Source: Parabacteroides sp. Marseille-P3160 (GTDB lineage: Bacteria; Bacteroidota; Bacteroidia; Bacteroidales; Tannerellaceae). From it: a stretch of DNA of 64,000 nt. The notes under the pieces are model-generated. The model saw only the letters and a program-made list of their open reading frames with translations. It made no database searches and had not been told where the DNA came from. This document shows positions 53,909 to 62,277 of this stretch, piece after piece. The position numbers and the translations under genes were made by a program. The stretch spans positions 2,022,739 to 2,086,738 of the forward strand of contig NZ_LT799418.1 in NCBI RefSeq assembly GCF_900162725.1, in the 5' to 3' direction. The first letter of the stretch is position 1. Every line of letters begins with the position of its first letter.

Positions 53909-54928
53909 ATGAAACGAAACTTTATATTATTGCTTATTATGCTTACATTAAATTCATCAATATTACTTTCGCAAAACCAAGACTTCCTGTTTATGGTTGA
54001 ACAAGCCATTAAAGCCCCATCGGGTCATAACACACAGCCTTGGTTATTCAAAATAAAGGATACCTGCATAGAAATCCATGCAAATAATTCAAAGAAATTA
54101 GCTGTTGTCGATTCCGATGACCGTGAAATGTTTATAAGCCTGGGGTGTGCCACTGAAAATATCTGTATTTCCGCCTTAGAAACAGGATACAACACCAATG
54201 TGGAAATCGTTGATTCTACTGTTATTATCCACCTTTCGAAAGGCGAAACCGAGAAAGACGCGTTATTTGGACAAATACCTGTTCGTCAAACAAACCGGAG
54301 TGTTTATAATGGAAAGATAATACCTGATTCGGTTATAATGCAACTTTTTAAACAAGAAGGAGACAAGAATAAGATTAAACTTTATTGCTGGCAAAACGGA
54401 AGTAAGGAATATGACGACATTACCAAGTGTATTTTGAAAGCGAATATTGTTCAGATGCAGGACAAAGCTTTTGTGTCAGAACTTAAATCGTGGATGAGAT
54501 ACAATAAAAAGGAACAGGATGATACGAACGATGGTTTGAGCTATGCGGTGTTCGGTGCACCTAATCTACCTGTTTTTATTTCCAAACCGGTAATGGGCAG
54601 TATGTTGAATGCCAAAACACAAAATAAGTCGGATGAAAAAAAGATAAAATCGTCGTCTCATTTTGTTTTATTTGCCTCAGAAACAAATGCCATAGATGTT
54701 TGGATCAATTTGGGACGGGAATTACAGCGTTTTCTTTTAAAAACCACTGCGTCAGGGATATCCTCAGCTTACTGCAACCAGCCTTGTGAAGTGAAAGGTT
54801 TAGCTGAAGAAATGGCTAAGATACTCGATATAGAACCGGGAAAACCACAAATCCTATTACGAATAGGGTATGGGGAAAAACAGGCTTATTCGAAAAGGAA
54901 ACCGCTTAATAGTGTACTGATAGATTAA
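53909..54928 (+). CDS. Acg-like nitroreductase-family protein, exported
   Basis: Protein of 339 aa with an N-terminal signal peptide (LNSSILLSQN) followed by the FMN-binding nitroreductase start APSGHNTQPWLFKI. The long form with divergent halves fits the Acg/Rv2032-like group, some of which sequester flavin. Later motifs are DREMFISLGCATENICISA, SHFVLFASETNAIDVWINLGRELQ and PQILLRIGYG. A signal peptide on a flavin enzyme is unusual and would need flavin outside the cytoplasm. It is co-transcribed with tetR and is probably its target. Confidence 0.82.
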   Translation: MKRNFILLLIMLTLNSSILLSQNQDFLFMVEQAIKAPSGHNTQPWLFKIKDTCIEIHANNSKKLAVVDSDDREMFISLGCATENICISALETGYNTNVEIVDSTVIIHLSKGETEKDALFGQIPVRQTNRSVYNGKIIPDSVIMQLFKQEGDKNKIKLYCWQNGSKEYDDITKCILKANIVQMQDKAFVSELKSWMRYNKKEQDDTNDGLSYAVFGAPNLPVFISKPVMGSMLNAKTQNKSDEKKIKSSSHFVLFASETNAIDVWINLGRELQRFLLKTTASGISSAYCNQPCEVKGLAEEMAKILDIEPGKPQILLRIGYGEKQAYSKRKPLNSVLID

Positions 54929-54955
54929 AAAAAGCGAAGTGTGATAGCAGCAAAT

Positions 54956-55009
54956 TTACGCATTCATTCGGATATTTGCTTCGTCATCAATAATAAGAAC
55001 TGTATTCAT
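54956..55009 (-). pseudogene. Orphan 5' stump of a response-regulator gene
   Basis: Seventeen codons from the ATG at 55009 read MNTVLIIDDEANIRMNA and stop. The VLIIDDEANIR phrase is the first strand and acidic pocket of a receiver domain, typical of NtrC- or OmpR-type regulators. A TAnnTTTG-like box (TAAGTTTG) lies about 75 bp upstream on the same strand. The rest of the gene is absent downstream, where the nitroreductase gene ends. The remaining 54929-55303 gap otherwise holds only the tRNA and its terminator. Confidence 0.5.
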
Positions 55010-55113
55010 CTACTTTTCCGCAATAAATTTCCTCTTTTATCCATTGATTTTCTTGCCGATTTCCTTTGTCGTTTCAAACTTACAAAAAGGCAGAGGATAT
55101 GACAATTGTGGTG

Positions 55114-55148
55114 TAAAAAATCAGAGGCCTAATTGCTTGACCTCTGAT
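55114..55148 (-). terminator. Rho-independent terminator of the tRNA-Gly gene
   Basis: On the - strand ATCAGAGGTC, a short loop and GGCCTCTGAT followed by six T form a classical intrinsic terminator just after the tRNA. Confidence 0.85.
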
Positions 55149-55158
55149 CTATCATTCG

Positions 55159-55231
55159 AGCGGAAAACGGGACTCGAACCCGCGACCCTCAGCTTGGGAA
55201 GCTGATGCTCTACCAACTGAGCTACTTCCGC
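55159..55231 (-). tRNA. tRNA-Gly (anticodon CCC)
   Basis: The 73-nt gene folds into a full cloverleaf: acceptor GCGGAAG with its partner (one G-U pair at the base), D arm AGCTCAGTTGGTAGAGC, anticodon stem TCAGC/GCTGA with loop TTCCCAA, and T arm CGGGTTCGAGTCCCG. Anticodon CCC reads GGG glycine codons; discriminator is U. CCA is not encoded. A TACATTTG promoter box lies 11 bp upstream (55243-55250), and a terminator follows. Confidence 0.95.
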
Positions 55232-55303
55232 ATTGAATGGTGCAAATGTAATCATTCTTTCGTTTTTTTCGTACTTTTGACTCCAAAATAATTACATGTT
55301 CGG

Positions 55304-56077
55304 ATGAAAATGGAAAAACTGACCTTAGTTAAGGTAGGAGGGAAGATTGTGGAGGAGGAAGAAACGCTCCGGAATCTTTTACGTGATTTTTCTGCAATAG
55401 AGGGATATAAAGTGTTGGTGCACGGCGGCGGACGGTTGGCTACCCGGTTGGCCGAGCGGCTGGGCATCGAGAGCCATCTGGTGAATGGGAGGCGAATTAC
55501 GGATGCCGAAACCTTAAAGGTCGTCACGATGGTTTACGGCGGCCTGGTGAATAAGACTATTGTCGCCGGCCTGCAGGCGAACGGCGTGAATGCCGTCGGA
55601 CTGACCGGAGCGGATATGAACTGGATGCGTTCGGAGAAGCGTCCGGTAAGAGAGATCGATTATGGATATGCAGGGGATGTGAAAGAGGTGAATGCCGGCG
55701 CATTGGTCTTGCTCCTGCAGCAAAATATCGTGCCCGTGCTGGCTCCCTTGACTCATGACAAAAAGGGACATCTGTTGAATACCAATGCCGATACGATTGC
55801 GTGTGAAGCGGCCAAGGCGCTTGCGCATTATTTTGATGTGACGCTGATGTTCTGTTTCGAAAAAAAAGGAGTGCTGCGGGACGAGAATGACGATGAGAGC
55901 GTGATTCCGCTGATTGACCGCGCCGCCTTCCGGGAATATACGGAAAAAGGAATCATACAGGGAGGAATGATTCCCAAATTGGAAAATGCCTTTCAAGCGA
56001 TCGAGGCCGGTGTTCAGCAGGTCGTTATTACGGAAGCCGGCGCTATCCATACCGGCGGAGGTACGGTCGTACGCTAA
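55304..56077 (+). CDS. argB: Acetylglutamate kinase (or Bacteroidetes N-succinylglutamate kinase)
   Basis: Cytoplasmic amino-acid kinase of 257 aa for the second step of arginine synthesis, phosphorylating N-acylglutamate. Motifs: VKVGGKIVEEEE (ATP-binding Lys), VLVHGGGRLATRLAERLG (substrate), NTNADTIACEAAKAL and GGMIPKLENAF (catalytic/ATP region). Bacteroides use N-succinyl in place of N-acetyl intermediates; the substrate here cannot be distinguished by eye. It is next to the tRNA-Gly gene on the opposite strand and 10 bp before the ModF-like gene. Confidence 0.93.
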   Translation: MKMEKLTLVKVGGKIVEEEETLRNLLRDFSAIEGYKVLVHGGGRLATRLAERLGIESHLVNGRRITDAETLKVVTMVYGGLVNKTIVAGLQANGVNAVGLTGADMNWMRSEKRPVREIDYGYAGDVKEVNAGALVLLLQQNIVPVLAPLTHDKKGHLLNTNADTIACEAAKALAHYFDVTLMFCFEKKGVLRDENDDESVIPLIDRAAFREYTEKGIIQGGMIPKLENAFQAIEAGVQQVVITEAGAIHTGGGTVVR

Positions 56078-56087
56078 GAAGAAGATC

Positions 56088-57530
56088 ATGAAAGAAAATA
56101 AGAGTATGATCCGGTTGACGAATGTTGTCCTTCGTCTGCCGGAGTTGCAATTCCAGCAGCCCTTGAATTGGGAGCTCCTGGACGGACAACAATGGGCTAT
56201 AATTGCTCCCAACGGTTCCGGCAAAAGCCTGTTTGCCGACCTCTTGCAGAAAAAGCTGGCCTTGAAGAGCGGTGAAATAACTTATGGTTTTGAAGGGCCG
56301 GTTTCTCAACAAGTCAAAAGCATCTCTTTTAAAGATATCTATTCGTTGACCGATGGGCGCAACACCTATTATCAGCAGCGTTGGCACTCCACGGAGTCGG
56401 ATGAAATCAAGACTGTCGAGGAGACGCTGGACGGGTTGCTGGAAACAGAGCAGCAGTGGATGCTGCTTTCCCTTTTCGGCATGGAAAATCTTCTTTCGAA
56501 ACGGTTGATCTATCTTTCCAGTGGTGAACTGCGCAAGTTCCTGATCGCCCGGGTGCTATTGACGGCTCCCCGCATATTGATCCTGGATAATCCGTTTATC
56601 GGGTTGGATGCCGCCTCGCGGAATATGCTGGTTGAGATGCTCACTATGTCTGTCCATCTTAAGAAAACACAGATACTACTGCTTCTTGCCGACCCGGCGG
56701 ATATTCCTGAGAGCATTACGCATGTACTGCCCATGCAGGACCGCCGTGTATATCCATCGGAAACCCGTGAAGCATTTCTGGCCGATCCTGCATTGCAGCG
56801 GCAGCTTTTCCCCCGGAAGGAGGCGCCGCAATTACCGGCAGGCCATAGGCCGGCCTCTTCCCATCACCTGACCTTCCGCATGGAGCATGTCTCCATTCGT
56901 TACGGAAACCGGACGATACTGAAAGAGGTGGATTGGGAAGTGAAGAACGGAGAGAAATGGGCGCTATCCGGCCCGAACGGCGCTGGCAAATCCACCCTGC
57001 TCAGCCTGATTTACGCGGATAATCCGCAATCTTATGCGAATACGCTCTATCTTTTCGACCGGAAACGCGGTTCCGGGGAGAGCATCTGGGATATAAAGAA
57101 GCGGATCGGGTATGTTTCTCCCGAGATGCATTTGTTTTATCGCGAGAATGTGCCGGCCCTTCAGGTCGTCGGTTCCGGCTTTTTCGATTCGGTGGGCTTA
57201 TATCGTAAATGTAATGAAGAACAACAGCAGGCTACTTTGGAGTGGATGCGGCTTTTCGGCATTGAAACGTTGAAAGACCGGCTTTTCCTGACGCTTTCTT
57301 CCGGGGAGCAGCGTTTGGCGCTATTGGCGCGTGCCTTTGTGAAGGATCCGGATCTGATTATCCTGGATGAGCCTTTGCATGGGCTGGACGTGAGCGCCAA
57401 GGCGGAAGCAATCCAAATCATCGAGCAGTTCTGCTCGCGTCCGGGAAAGACACTGATCTTCGTCACCCATTATCTGCACGAACTCCCCCCGTGCGTAGAT
57501 AAGCAGTTCGAGTTGACGAAGCATACCTGA
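56088..57530 (+). CDS. ModF-like twin ABC ATPase
   Basis: Cytoplasmic protein of 480 aa with two ABC ATPase domains and no membrane part. Domain 1 has Walker A IIAPNGSGKS (about residues 38-47), signature IYLSSGELRKFLIARVL and Walker B ILILDNPFIGLD. Domain 2 has ALSGPNGAGKST, LTLSSGEQRLALLARAF and LIILDEPLHGLD. This matches ModF/PhrA-type proteins, once linked to molybdate or photorepair but of unclear function. The start at 56088 follows a purine-rich stretch 10 bp after argB; an upstream frame overlapping argB is rejected. Confidence 0.85.
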   Translation: MKENKSMIRLTNVVLRLPELQFQQPLNWELLDGQQWAIIAPNGSGKSLFADLLQKKLALKSGEITYGFEGPVSQQVKSISFKDIYSLTDGRNTYYQQRWHSTESDEIKTVEETLDGLLETEQQWMLLSLFGMENLLSKRLIYLSSGELRKFLIARVLLTAPRILILDNPFIGLDAASRNMLVEMLTMSVHLKKTQILLLLADPADIPESITHVLPMQDRRVYPSETREAFLADPALQRQLFPRKEAPQLPAGHRPASSHHLTFRMEHVSIRYGNRTILKEVDWEVKNGEKWALSGPNGAGKSTLLSLIYADNPQSYANTLYLFDRKRGSGESIWDIKKRIGYVSPEMHLFYRENVPALQVVGSGFFDSVGLYRKCNEEQQQATLEWMRLFGIETLKDRLFLTLSSGEQRLALLARAFVKDPDLIILDEPLHGLDVSAKAEAIQIIEQFCSRPGKTLIFVTHYLHELPPCVDKQFELTKHT

Positions 57531-57534
57531 TCTT

Positions 57535-58401
57535 TCAGAAGCAACGGATATAGGCAATGGAATAGCTGTCATACAGATTGTCCTTTATCCCGTGGCGGTA
57601 GCGGATGGAGAGGATGTTCTTCTTTAATTCATATTCCAGTTTGGTACGTAGCGAAAGAGGACGGTCTCCGTTACCCTTATATCCATATATGCCGATCAGA
57701 TCGGTGTTCAGAGAAAAAGCCCTGACTTTTCCGGTTAAGCCGCCGCCAAAAACCAGCGCATCGTTTTGGCGATGTACCAGGTTATTAGTCATCCAACAAT
57801 AAAATCCTCCCATGATTTGCGCCCGCAGGGAGAAGGTCTGGTCTGTGCTTTGATATAGATTTCTTCCTATATGAGCGTCGAACCAATAGCTGACGGCATC
57901 CGTATAACGTGCGTCGACAAGGCGGTTTCCGCTGGCCGTTTTTAAGTTGACGCTGGCCAGGATATCCACCCATTTTTTACTTCGTAGCAATTGGAAATAA
58001 GTACTTATAATCGCATCCCCATGACAGGAGATAGGGGATTCAAGGGCATAGGCCATGCGCTCGTCTCTCGTTTCGGGGGTCATCTTGTAATCTTCCACAA
58101 TTACTCCGCTGATTTCGAAAGCGACCTTTCCATCCGCAATCGGAATATACAAACGGGCAAAAAAATCTTTCGTCTGATCTCCTTTATAATGGTGATATTC
58201 TCCTCTGGCCTCTATTTCCCACCGGTTCCGGTTCAGACCGGACTGGACTTCCGGATAGGGAAAAGCGTTCGGCCCGAAATACCGGGCAGAGTAGTTGAGC
58301 TTATCCATATTAGCGCGCCAATCATCTTGACAATAAATACTACCGGAGATGACAAAAATACCGAAAAGAACAGGGAGAAAAACTTTATAAAGGTTATGCA
58401 T
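57535..58401 (-). CDS. Conserved envelope protein of unknown function
   Basis: Exported 288-aa protein with a signal peptide (VISGSIYCQDD). The mature part has alternating strands with aromatic ends (WEIEARGEYHHYKG, FFARLYIPIADGKVAFEIS, YFQLLRSKKWVDILASVNLK, ILSIRYRHGIKDNLYDSYSI) and ends in YIRCF, suggesting an outer-membrane beta-barrel. No named family was recognised. It converges with the ModF-like gene, with only 4 bp between the stops. The 58402-58697 gap in front of it shows nothing beyond AT-rich promoter-like DNA. Confidence 0.65.
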   Translation of the reverse strand: MHNLYKVFLPVLFGIFVISGSIYCQDDWRANMDKLNYSARYFGPNAFPYPEVQSGLNRNRWEIEARGEYHHYKGDQTKDFFARLYIPIADGKVAFEISGVIVEDYKMTPETRDERMAYALESPISCHGDAIISTYFQLLRSKKWVDILASVNLKTASGNRLVDARYTDAVSYWFDAHIGRNLYQSTDQTFSLRAQIMGGFYCWMTNNLVHRQNDALVFGGGLTGKVRAFSLNTDLIGIYGYKGNGDRPLSLRTKLEYELKKNILSIRYRHGIKDNLYDSYSIAYIRCF

Positions 58402-58697
58402 ATTTTACAAATCTTTGGGCGCAAAGATAATGCAGATTTATGTGAGGCACAAAGTTACGCTATTGAATTTTCGGCTTCGAAGCCCAGGAGTCGTTTGTCC
58501 AACGTTGCACCGTCTGTTTGGATTTTGTTTGAATGGGTTTATTCCGGCACTATTTTCCTTAATCTTTTCTGTTCAAACTTTGTTTATTTAAGTAAAGCCG
58601 GTTACAGGACGATGTAACGATATGGAACATATCATTGTAATCGATTTGCCTATTGCTCTGGAACAAATTAAAATAAATCGAATATTTTTCATTCGGT

Positions 58698-59372
58698 ATG
58701 AAACGGAATATCTTAAAAAAATTGCTGGGCTCATCGGTTTTAACAGCCGAACAGCAAGCTGCACTCTCGCCCGGAGAGGTTTTGGAATTATTAAAAGAAG
58801 GAAATAAAGATTTTGCAGAGGATCATCTGACGGTTCGCAATAATTCCCAACGCGTACGTGATGCTGCTATCGGGCAATATCCGATAGCGGTCGTTCTTTC
58901 CTGCCTGGATTCTCGTGTTCCCGTAGAGGATATTTTCCATCGGGGGATCGGCGATATCTTTGTGGCCAGAGTGGCCGGAAATATTGTTAATGAAGATATT
59001 CTGGGGAGTTTGGAATATGCCTGTAAAATATCCGGGGCGAAAGTGATTGTCGTCATGGGGCATGAATATTGCGGTGCGATCCAATCGGCAATAGATAATG
59101 TTAAATTGGGAAATATTACTGCTTTATTAGCCAAAATACGCCCTGTCGTGGAAGTAGCTTCTGTCGGATTTACCGGAGAGAAAACTTCGGCTAATCCGGC
59201 ATTTGTGGAACGTGTTTGCCGTCACAATGTCGCTTACTCGATTGAACATATCCGCCAACGCAGCCCTATTTTAAGAGAGATGGAGAAGGCCCATCAGATT
59301 CTCATTGTCGGAGGAATTTATGATATGAAAACCGGCTTGGTTCATTTTTCCACGAATTTTATTGTGAATTAA
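58698..59372 (+). CDS. Beta-class carbonic anhydrase
   Basis: Zinc enzyme of 224 aa interconverting CO2 and bicarbonate. Zinc ligands and dyad are visible: C69, D71 and R73 in VVLSCLDSRVPVED, and H122 and C125 in VVMGHEYCGAIQSAI. The helix FVARVAGNIVN and C-terminal ILIVGGIYDMKTGLV complete the family pattern. The N-terminus lacks a strong signal peptide, so it is probably cytoplasmic. It stands alone, 69 bp before the ThuA gene. Confidence 0.93.
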   Translation: MKRNILKKLLGSSVLTAEQQAALSPGEVLELLKEGNKDFAEDHLTVRNNSQRVRDAAIGQYPIAVVLSCLDSRVPVEDIFHRGIGDIFVARVAGNIVNEDILGSLEYACKISGAKVIVVMGHEYCGAIQSAIDNVKLGNITALLAKIRPVVEVASVGFTGEKTSANPAFVERVCRHNVAYSIEHIRQRSPILREMEKAHQILIVGGIYDMKTGLVHFSTNFIVN

Positions 59373-59441
59373 TGGGCGGAGTATGAACGGTTTTTCCGGA
59401 ATTCTGTTACATTTGCGTAACTCTTTTAAATCGAAAATATT

Positions 59442-60341
59442 ATGAAACGGTTTTTGTTGGGGAGTTTCTTCCTTCTTCTTTCGTCTTTCTTTCTGAACGG
59501 TTGTGCGGAAAAGCCTGTTAAAGTCTTATTGGTTACCGGGCAGAATAACCATCATTGGGAAGTAAGTCATTTGGCAATCAAGCAGATACTTGAAAACTCC
59601 GGTTTGTTTACAGTCGATCTGGCCGTTTCACCCGCGAAAGGGGAAGACATGTCCGGATTCCACCCGGATTTTTCAGCTTATCCATTAATTGTACTGGATT
59701 ATAATGGGGATTCCTGGCCGGAAGAAACCAACCGGCGGTTTGAGACGTATGTGAAAAACGGTGGGGGAGTAGTCGTTTATCATGCGGCCGACAATGCTTT
59801 TCCCAACTGGAAGGCTTATAATGAGATTTGCGCTTTAGGCGGTTGGGAAGGGCGGAATGAGAAAGATGGCCCTTACGTCTATTGGAAAGACGGGAAAATC
59901 GTCCGGGATTCATCCGCCGGGTCGGGGGGATCGCACGGGCAACAGCATGAATACATACTACATAAGCGTTCCGATCATCCGATAGTGAAAGGATTGCCGG
60001 AGCAGTGGCTGCATGCCAAGGACGAACTTTATGACCGGATGCGTGGACCAGGTGTTCTCGATTCGCTGCTTTATACGGCTTATTCCGATCCGGCAACCGG
60101 AGGATCGGGCAGGGAAGAGCCTCTTGTTTTTACGGTCAGGTATGGCAAAGGACGTATCTTCCATACGATGCTGGGCCATGCCGGGAGTAGCCTGGAGGAG
60201 AATCCCGCCATGCAATGCTTAGGTTTTCAGGTTCTTCTTTTAAGGGGAGCCGAGTGGGCGGCGATGGGAGAAGTCAAACAAAAAGTCCCGGCCGTTTTTC
60301 CGACCGGGACTCATGTCTCCTTAAGGGATAATTATCGTTAA
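59442..60341 (+). CDS. ThuA-domain lipoprotein
   Basis: Lipoprotein of 299 aa with lipobox Cys21 (SFFLNGCAEK). It is a ThuA-type glutamine-amidotransferase-like domain: VKVLLVTGQNNHHWEVS, PLIVLDYNGDSWPEE, NGGGVVVYHAADNAFPNW, and the late VFTVRYGKGRIFHTMLGHA. ThuA proteins take part in trehalose or related 3-keto-sugar metabolism in some bacteria, and exported members are common in Bacteroidetes glycan loci; here it lies among core genes, so its role is unknown. Its stop codon touches that of gpmA on the opposite strand. Confidence 0.85.
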   Translation: MKRFLLGSFFLLLSSFFLNGCAEKPVKVLLVTGQNNHHWEVSHLAIKQILENSGLFTVDLAVSPAKGEDMSGFHPDFSAYPLIVLDYNGDSWPEETNRRFETYVKNGGGVVVYHAADNAFPNWKAYNEICALGGWEGRNEKDGPYVYWKDGKIVRDSSAGSGGSHGQQHEYILHKRSDHPIVKGLPEQWLHAKDELYDRMRGPGVLDSLLYTAYSDPATGGSGREEPLVFTVRYGKGRIFHTMLGHAGSSLEENPAMQCLGFQVLLLRGAEWAAMGEVKQKVPAVFPTGTHVSLRDNYR

Positions 60342-61094
60342 TTATTTCTTTTTCCCTTGATTGGCTACGGCTTCCATCAATTTCTTGATTTCTTCCGGGT
60401 CACCCAGAAAATAATCGTTTACCAGTTGATAGTCGTCATTGAATTCGAAAACATACGGTACGGCTGTCGGCAGATTCAGGTGAACGATTTCATCATCCGG
60501 AATATGCTTTAGGTATTTGATGATACCCCGCAGGCTGTTTCCGTGGGCGGCGACCAATAGTTCGTTGGTAGACTTCAGCGAAGGGAAGATCACCTCTTTC
60601 CAATAAGGAAGGATGCGTTCGACCGTATCTTTCAGTGCTTCGGTGCGCGGCAGTTCATTGTCCGGCACTCCTTTGTAACGAACATCGTATTTGGGATTCC
60701 GCGGATCGTCTTCCGGTAGCGGATTCGGCGCTATGTCATAGCTCCGTCGCCAGATCAACACCTGTTCGTCACCGTATTTCGCAGCGGTTTCCGCTTTGTT
60801 TAATCCCTGCAGATTGCCATAATGCTTTTCGTTCAACCGCCAGCTTTTTTCCACCGGAATCCAATCCAAGTCCATCACGTCGAGCACTGTGTTCAAGGTT
60901 TTTACCGCCCGTTTCAGATAGGAAGTATAAGCCTTGTCAAATACATAACCTTTTTCTTTTAATAAATGACCGGCTTTGGTAGCTTCAGCAATTCCTTTTT
61001 CCGTCAAATCTACGTCGGTCCATCCGGTAAACCGGTTTTCCTTGTTCCATGCACTTTCTCCGTGGCGGATTAATACGATTGTTTTCATATTCAA
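60342..61094 (-). CDS. gpmA: 2,3-bisphosphoglycerate-dependent phosphoglycerate mutase
   Basis: Glycolytic enzyme of 250 aa interconverting 3- and 2-phosphoglycerate. The phosphohistidine H11 is in [18 protein letters not shown], followed by [14 protein letters not shown], the second catalytic His in [17 protein letters not shown], and a lysine-rich C-terminal tail (ANQGKKK) that closes over the active site. The start is ambiguous by two codons (MNMKT or MKT). Length is normal. Confidence 0.96.
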   Translation of the reverse strand: MNMKTIVLIRHGESAWNKENRFTGWTDVDLTEKGIAEATKAGHLLKEKGYVFDKAYTSYLKRAVKTLNTVLDVMDLDWIPVEKSWRLNEKHYGNLQGLNKAETAAKYGDEQVLIWRRSYDIAPNPLPEDDPRNPKYDVRYKGVPDNELPRTEALKDTVERILPYWKEVIFPSLKSTNELLVAAHGNSLRGIIKYLKHIPDDEIVHLNLPTAVPYVFEFNDDYQLVNDYFLGDPEEIKKLMEAVANQGKKK

Positions 61095-61173
61095 GTAAAT
61101 TAAAATTTAGTTAGTTCATGTATTAATAACAGAATTTCCGGTGAAATGTTGTTTTCGGCTTTCAGTATATTTG

Positions 61174-61908
61174 TCAATCGCTCTTTTTCGCTACGGAACG
61201 CTTCTTCCGGGTAACCTGCCTGTATGCGGTCTGGTCGATCACTTGGTTCAGTTTTTCAATGAATTGCTCTTTTTCCTTGTCCGGTGACAAGTTCATCAGC
61301 ACATTCATCACTTTGACTAATGAGTGATAAACCTGGTCGGCCTCCCGGCGCGCTGCCGAAGTGGAACTGGTGACAAAGGAGGTTTGTTTTTCCCTCCGCT
61401 GCAGGTAGGTTTTGTCGAAAGCGTCATTCGCCGCGATAAGTTCCTCTATCCATTCCGTTGCATGGATGGCGTCCAGGGCGGTGGCATATTCCTCGCCGGC
61501 GAATATCTCCGTCAGTTGGCGAAGCACGTCACTTTTCTCTTGATGGGAAAGCCTCGTCGGATTGCCGTACGTGCGGATGATGTGTTGTATCTGCCGCGCT
61601 GCTTCGGCCGTTTGCGCATTAAAATGAGCAATGCCGACAGATACGAGGGAGGTTATGGCGCGATAGGCGCGGTCGCGGCGTTTCTCCAAACTGCTGACTT
61701 CTTTGGTTATCAGGCTCTTTTCCCTTTGCTTCAGCGCTTCTTTGAACGCTGTGATTTTCTCTCGGTAGGCAAATACATGCTGGCGAAACTCCAGATCGTT
61801 TGCCTGTTCAACGATCGAATACACTTTTCGGTGAAAATCAAGGTCTTCTTTCATTCCTAATTTTCGAAGATCCATATTTTTTACTTCTTTCATGTGATAA
61901 GAATTCAT
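61174..61908 (-). CDS. DUF6261-like helical protein
   Basis: Mostly helical cytoplasmic protein of about 244 aa, similar in layout to DUF6261 proteins of Bacteroides. It is rich in Glu, Lys, Arg and Ala with coiled-coil-like stretches (REKITAFKEALKQREKSL, SSLEKRRDRAYRAITSLVSV) and has a basic C-terminal tail. No catalytic motif or signal peptide is seen. The start is uncertain: Met codons at 61908, 61893 and 61875 are all possible and the domain begins at DLRKLGM. The upstream gap 61909-62277 shows no gene or repeat. Confidence 0.65.
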   Translation of the reverse strand: MNSYHMKEVKNMDLRKLGMKEDLDFHRKVYSIVEQANDLEFRQHVFAYREKITAFKEALKQREKSLITKEVSSLEKRRDRAYRAITSLVSVGIAHFNAQTAEAARQIQHIIRTYGNPTRLSHQEKSDVLRQLTEIFAGEEYATALDAIHATEWIEELIAANDAFDKTYLQRREKQTSFVTSSTSAARREADQVYHSLVKVMNVLMNLSPDKEKEQFIEKLNQVIDQTAYRQVTRKKRSVAKKSD

Positions 61909-62277
61909 GCTCTTTAGTGGAGAGCAAATGGTTAACAATCAATCCGTTTTTAGAAGGAAAAAGCCTTGTATAAAAGCTTCTTTCCTAATCAAGAAGTCGG
62001 TAAAAACCGAAGGTGCAGGATATTAAGCCTTATCTTGCTTGCGACTTAATAAAAATCCTTTGGAGCAAAAGCGGCTGTTCCATATCTATGTGTGTTTTAG
62101 ATTTATAGTAGCGCAAAGTACGTAAAGTTTTATAGATAAGCAAGTGAAGTGAGGATAAATTGTTTTCATGAATAATCATGTTGCTATTTTGTTTTTACGG
62201 ATTTACCTTCCATGTCTTGCATAAATGTTAGGAAATCTGTTTTTTTCTGATTAGTTTTGCTCGTCAAAATCCGAAAA

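Noticed and set aside
55514-56224. Long antisense open frame over argB and modF
   Set aside because: It lies opposite two well-conserved genes with clear motifs, and its translation shows no recognisable domain.
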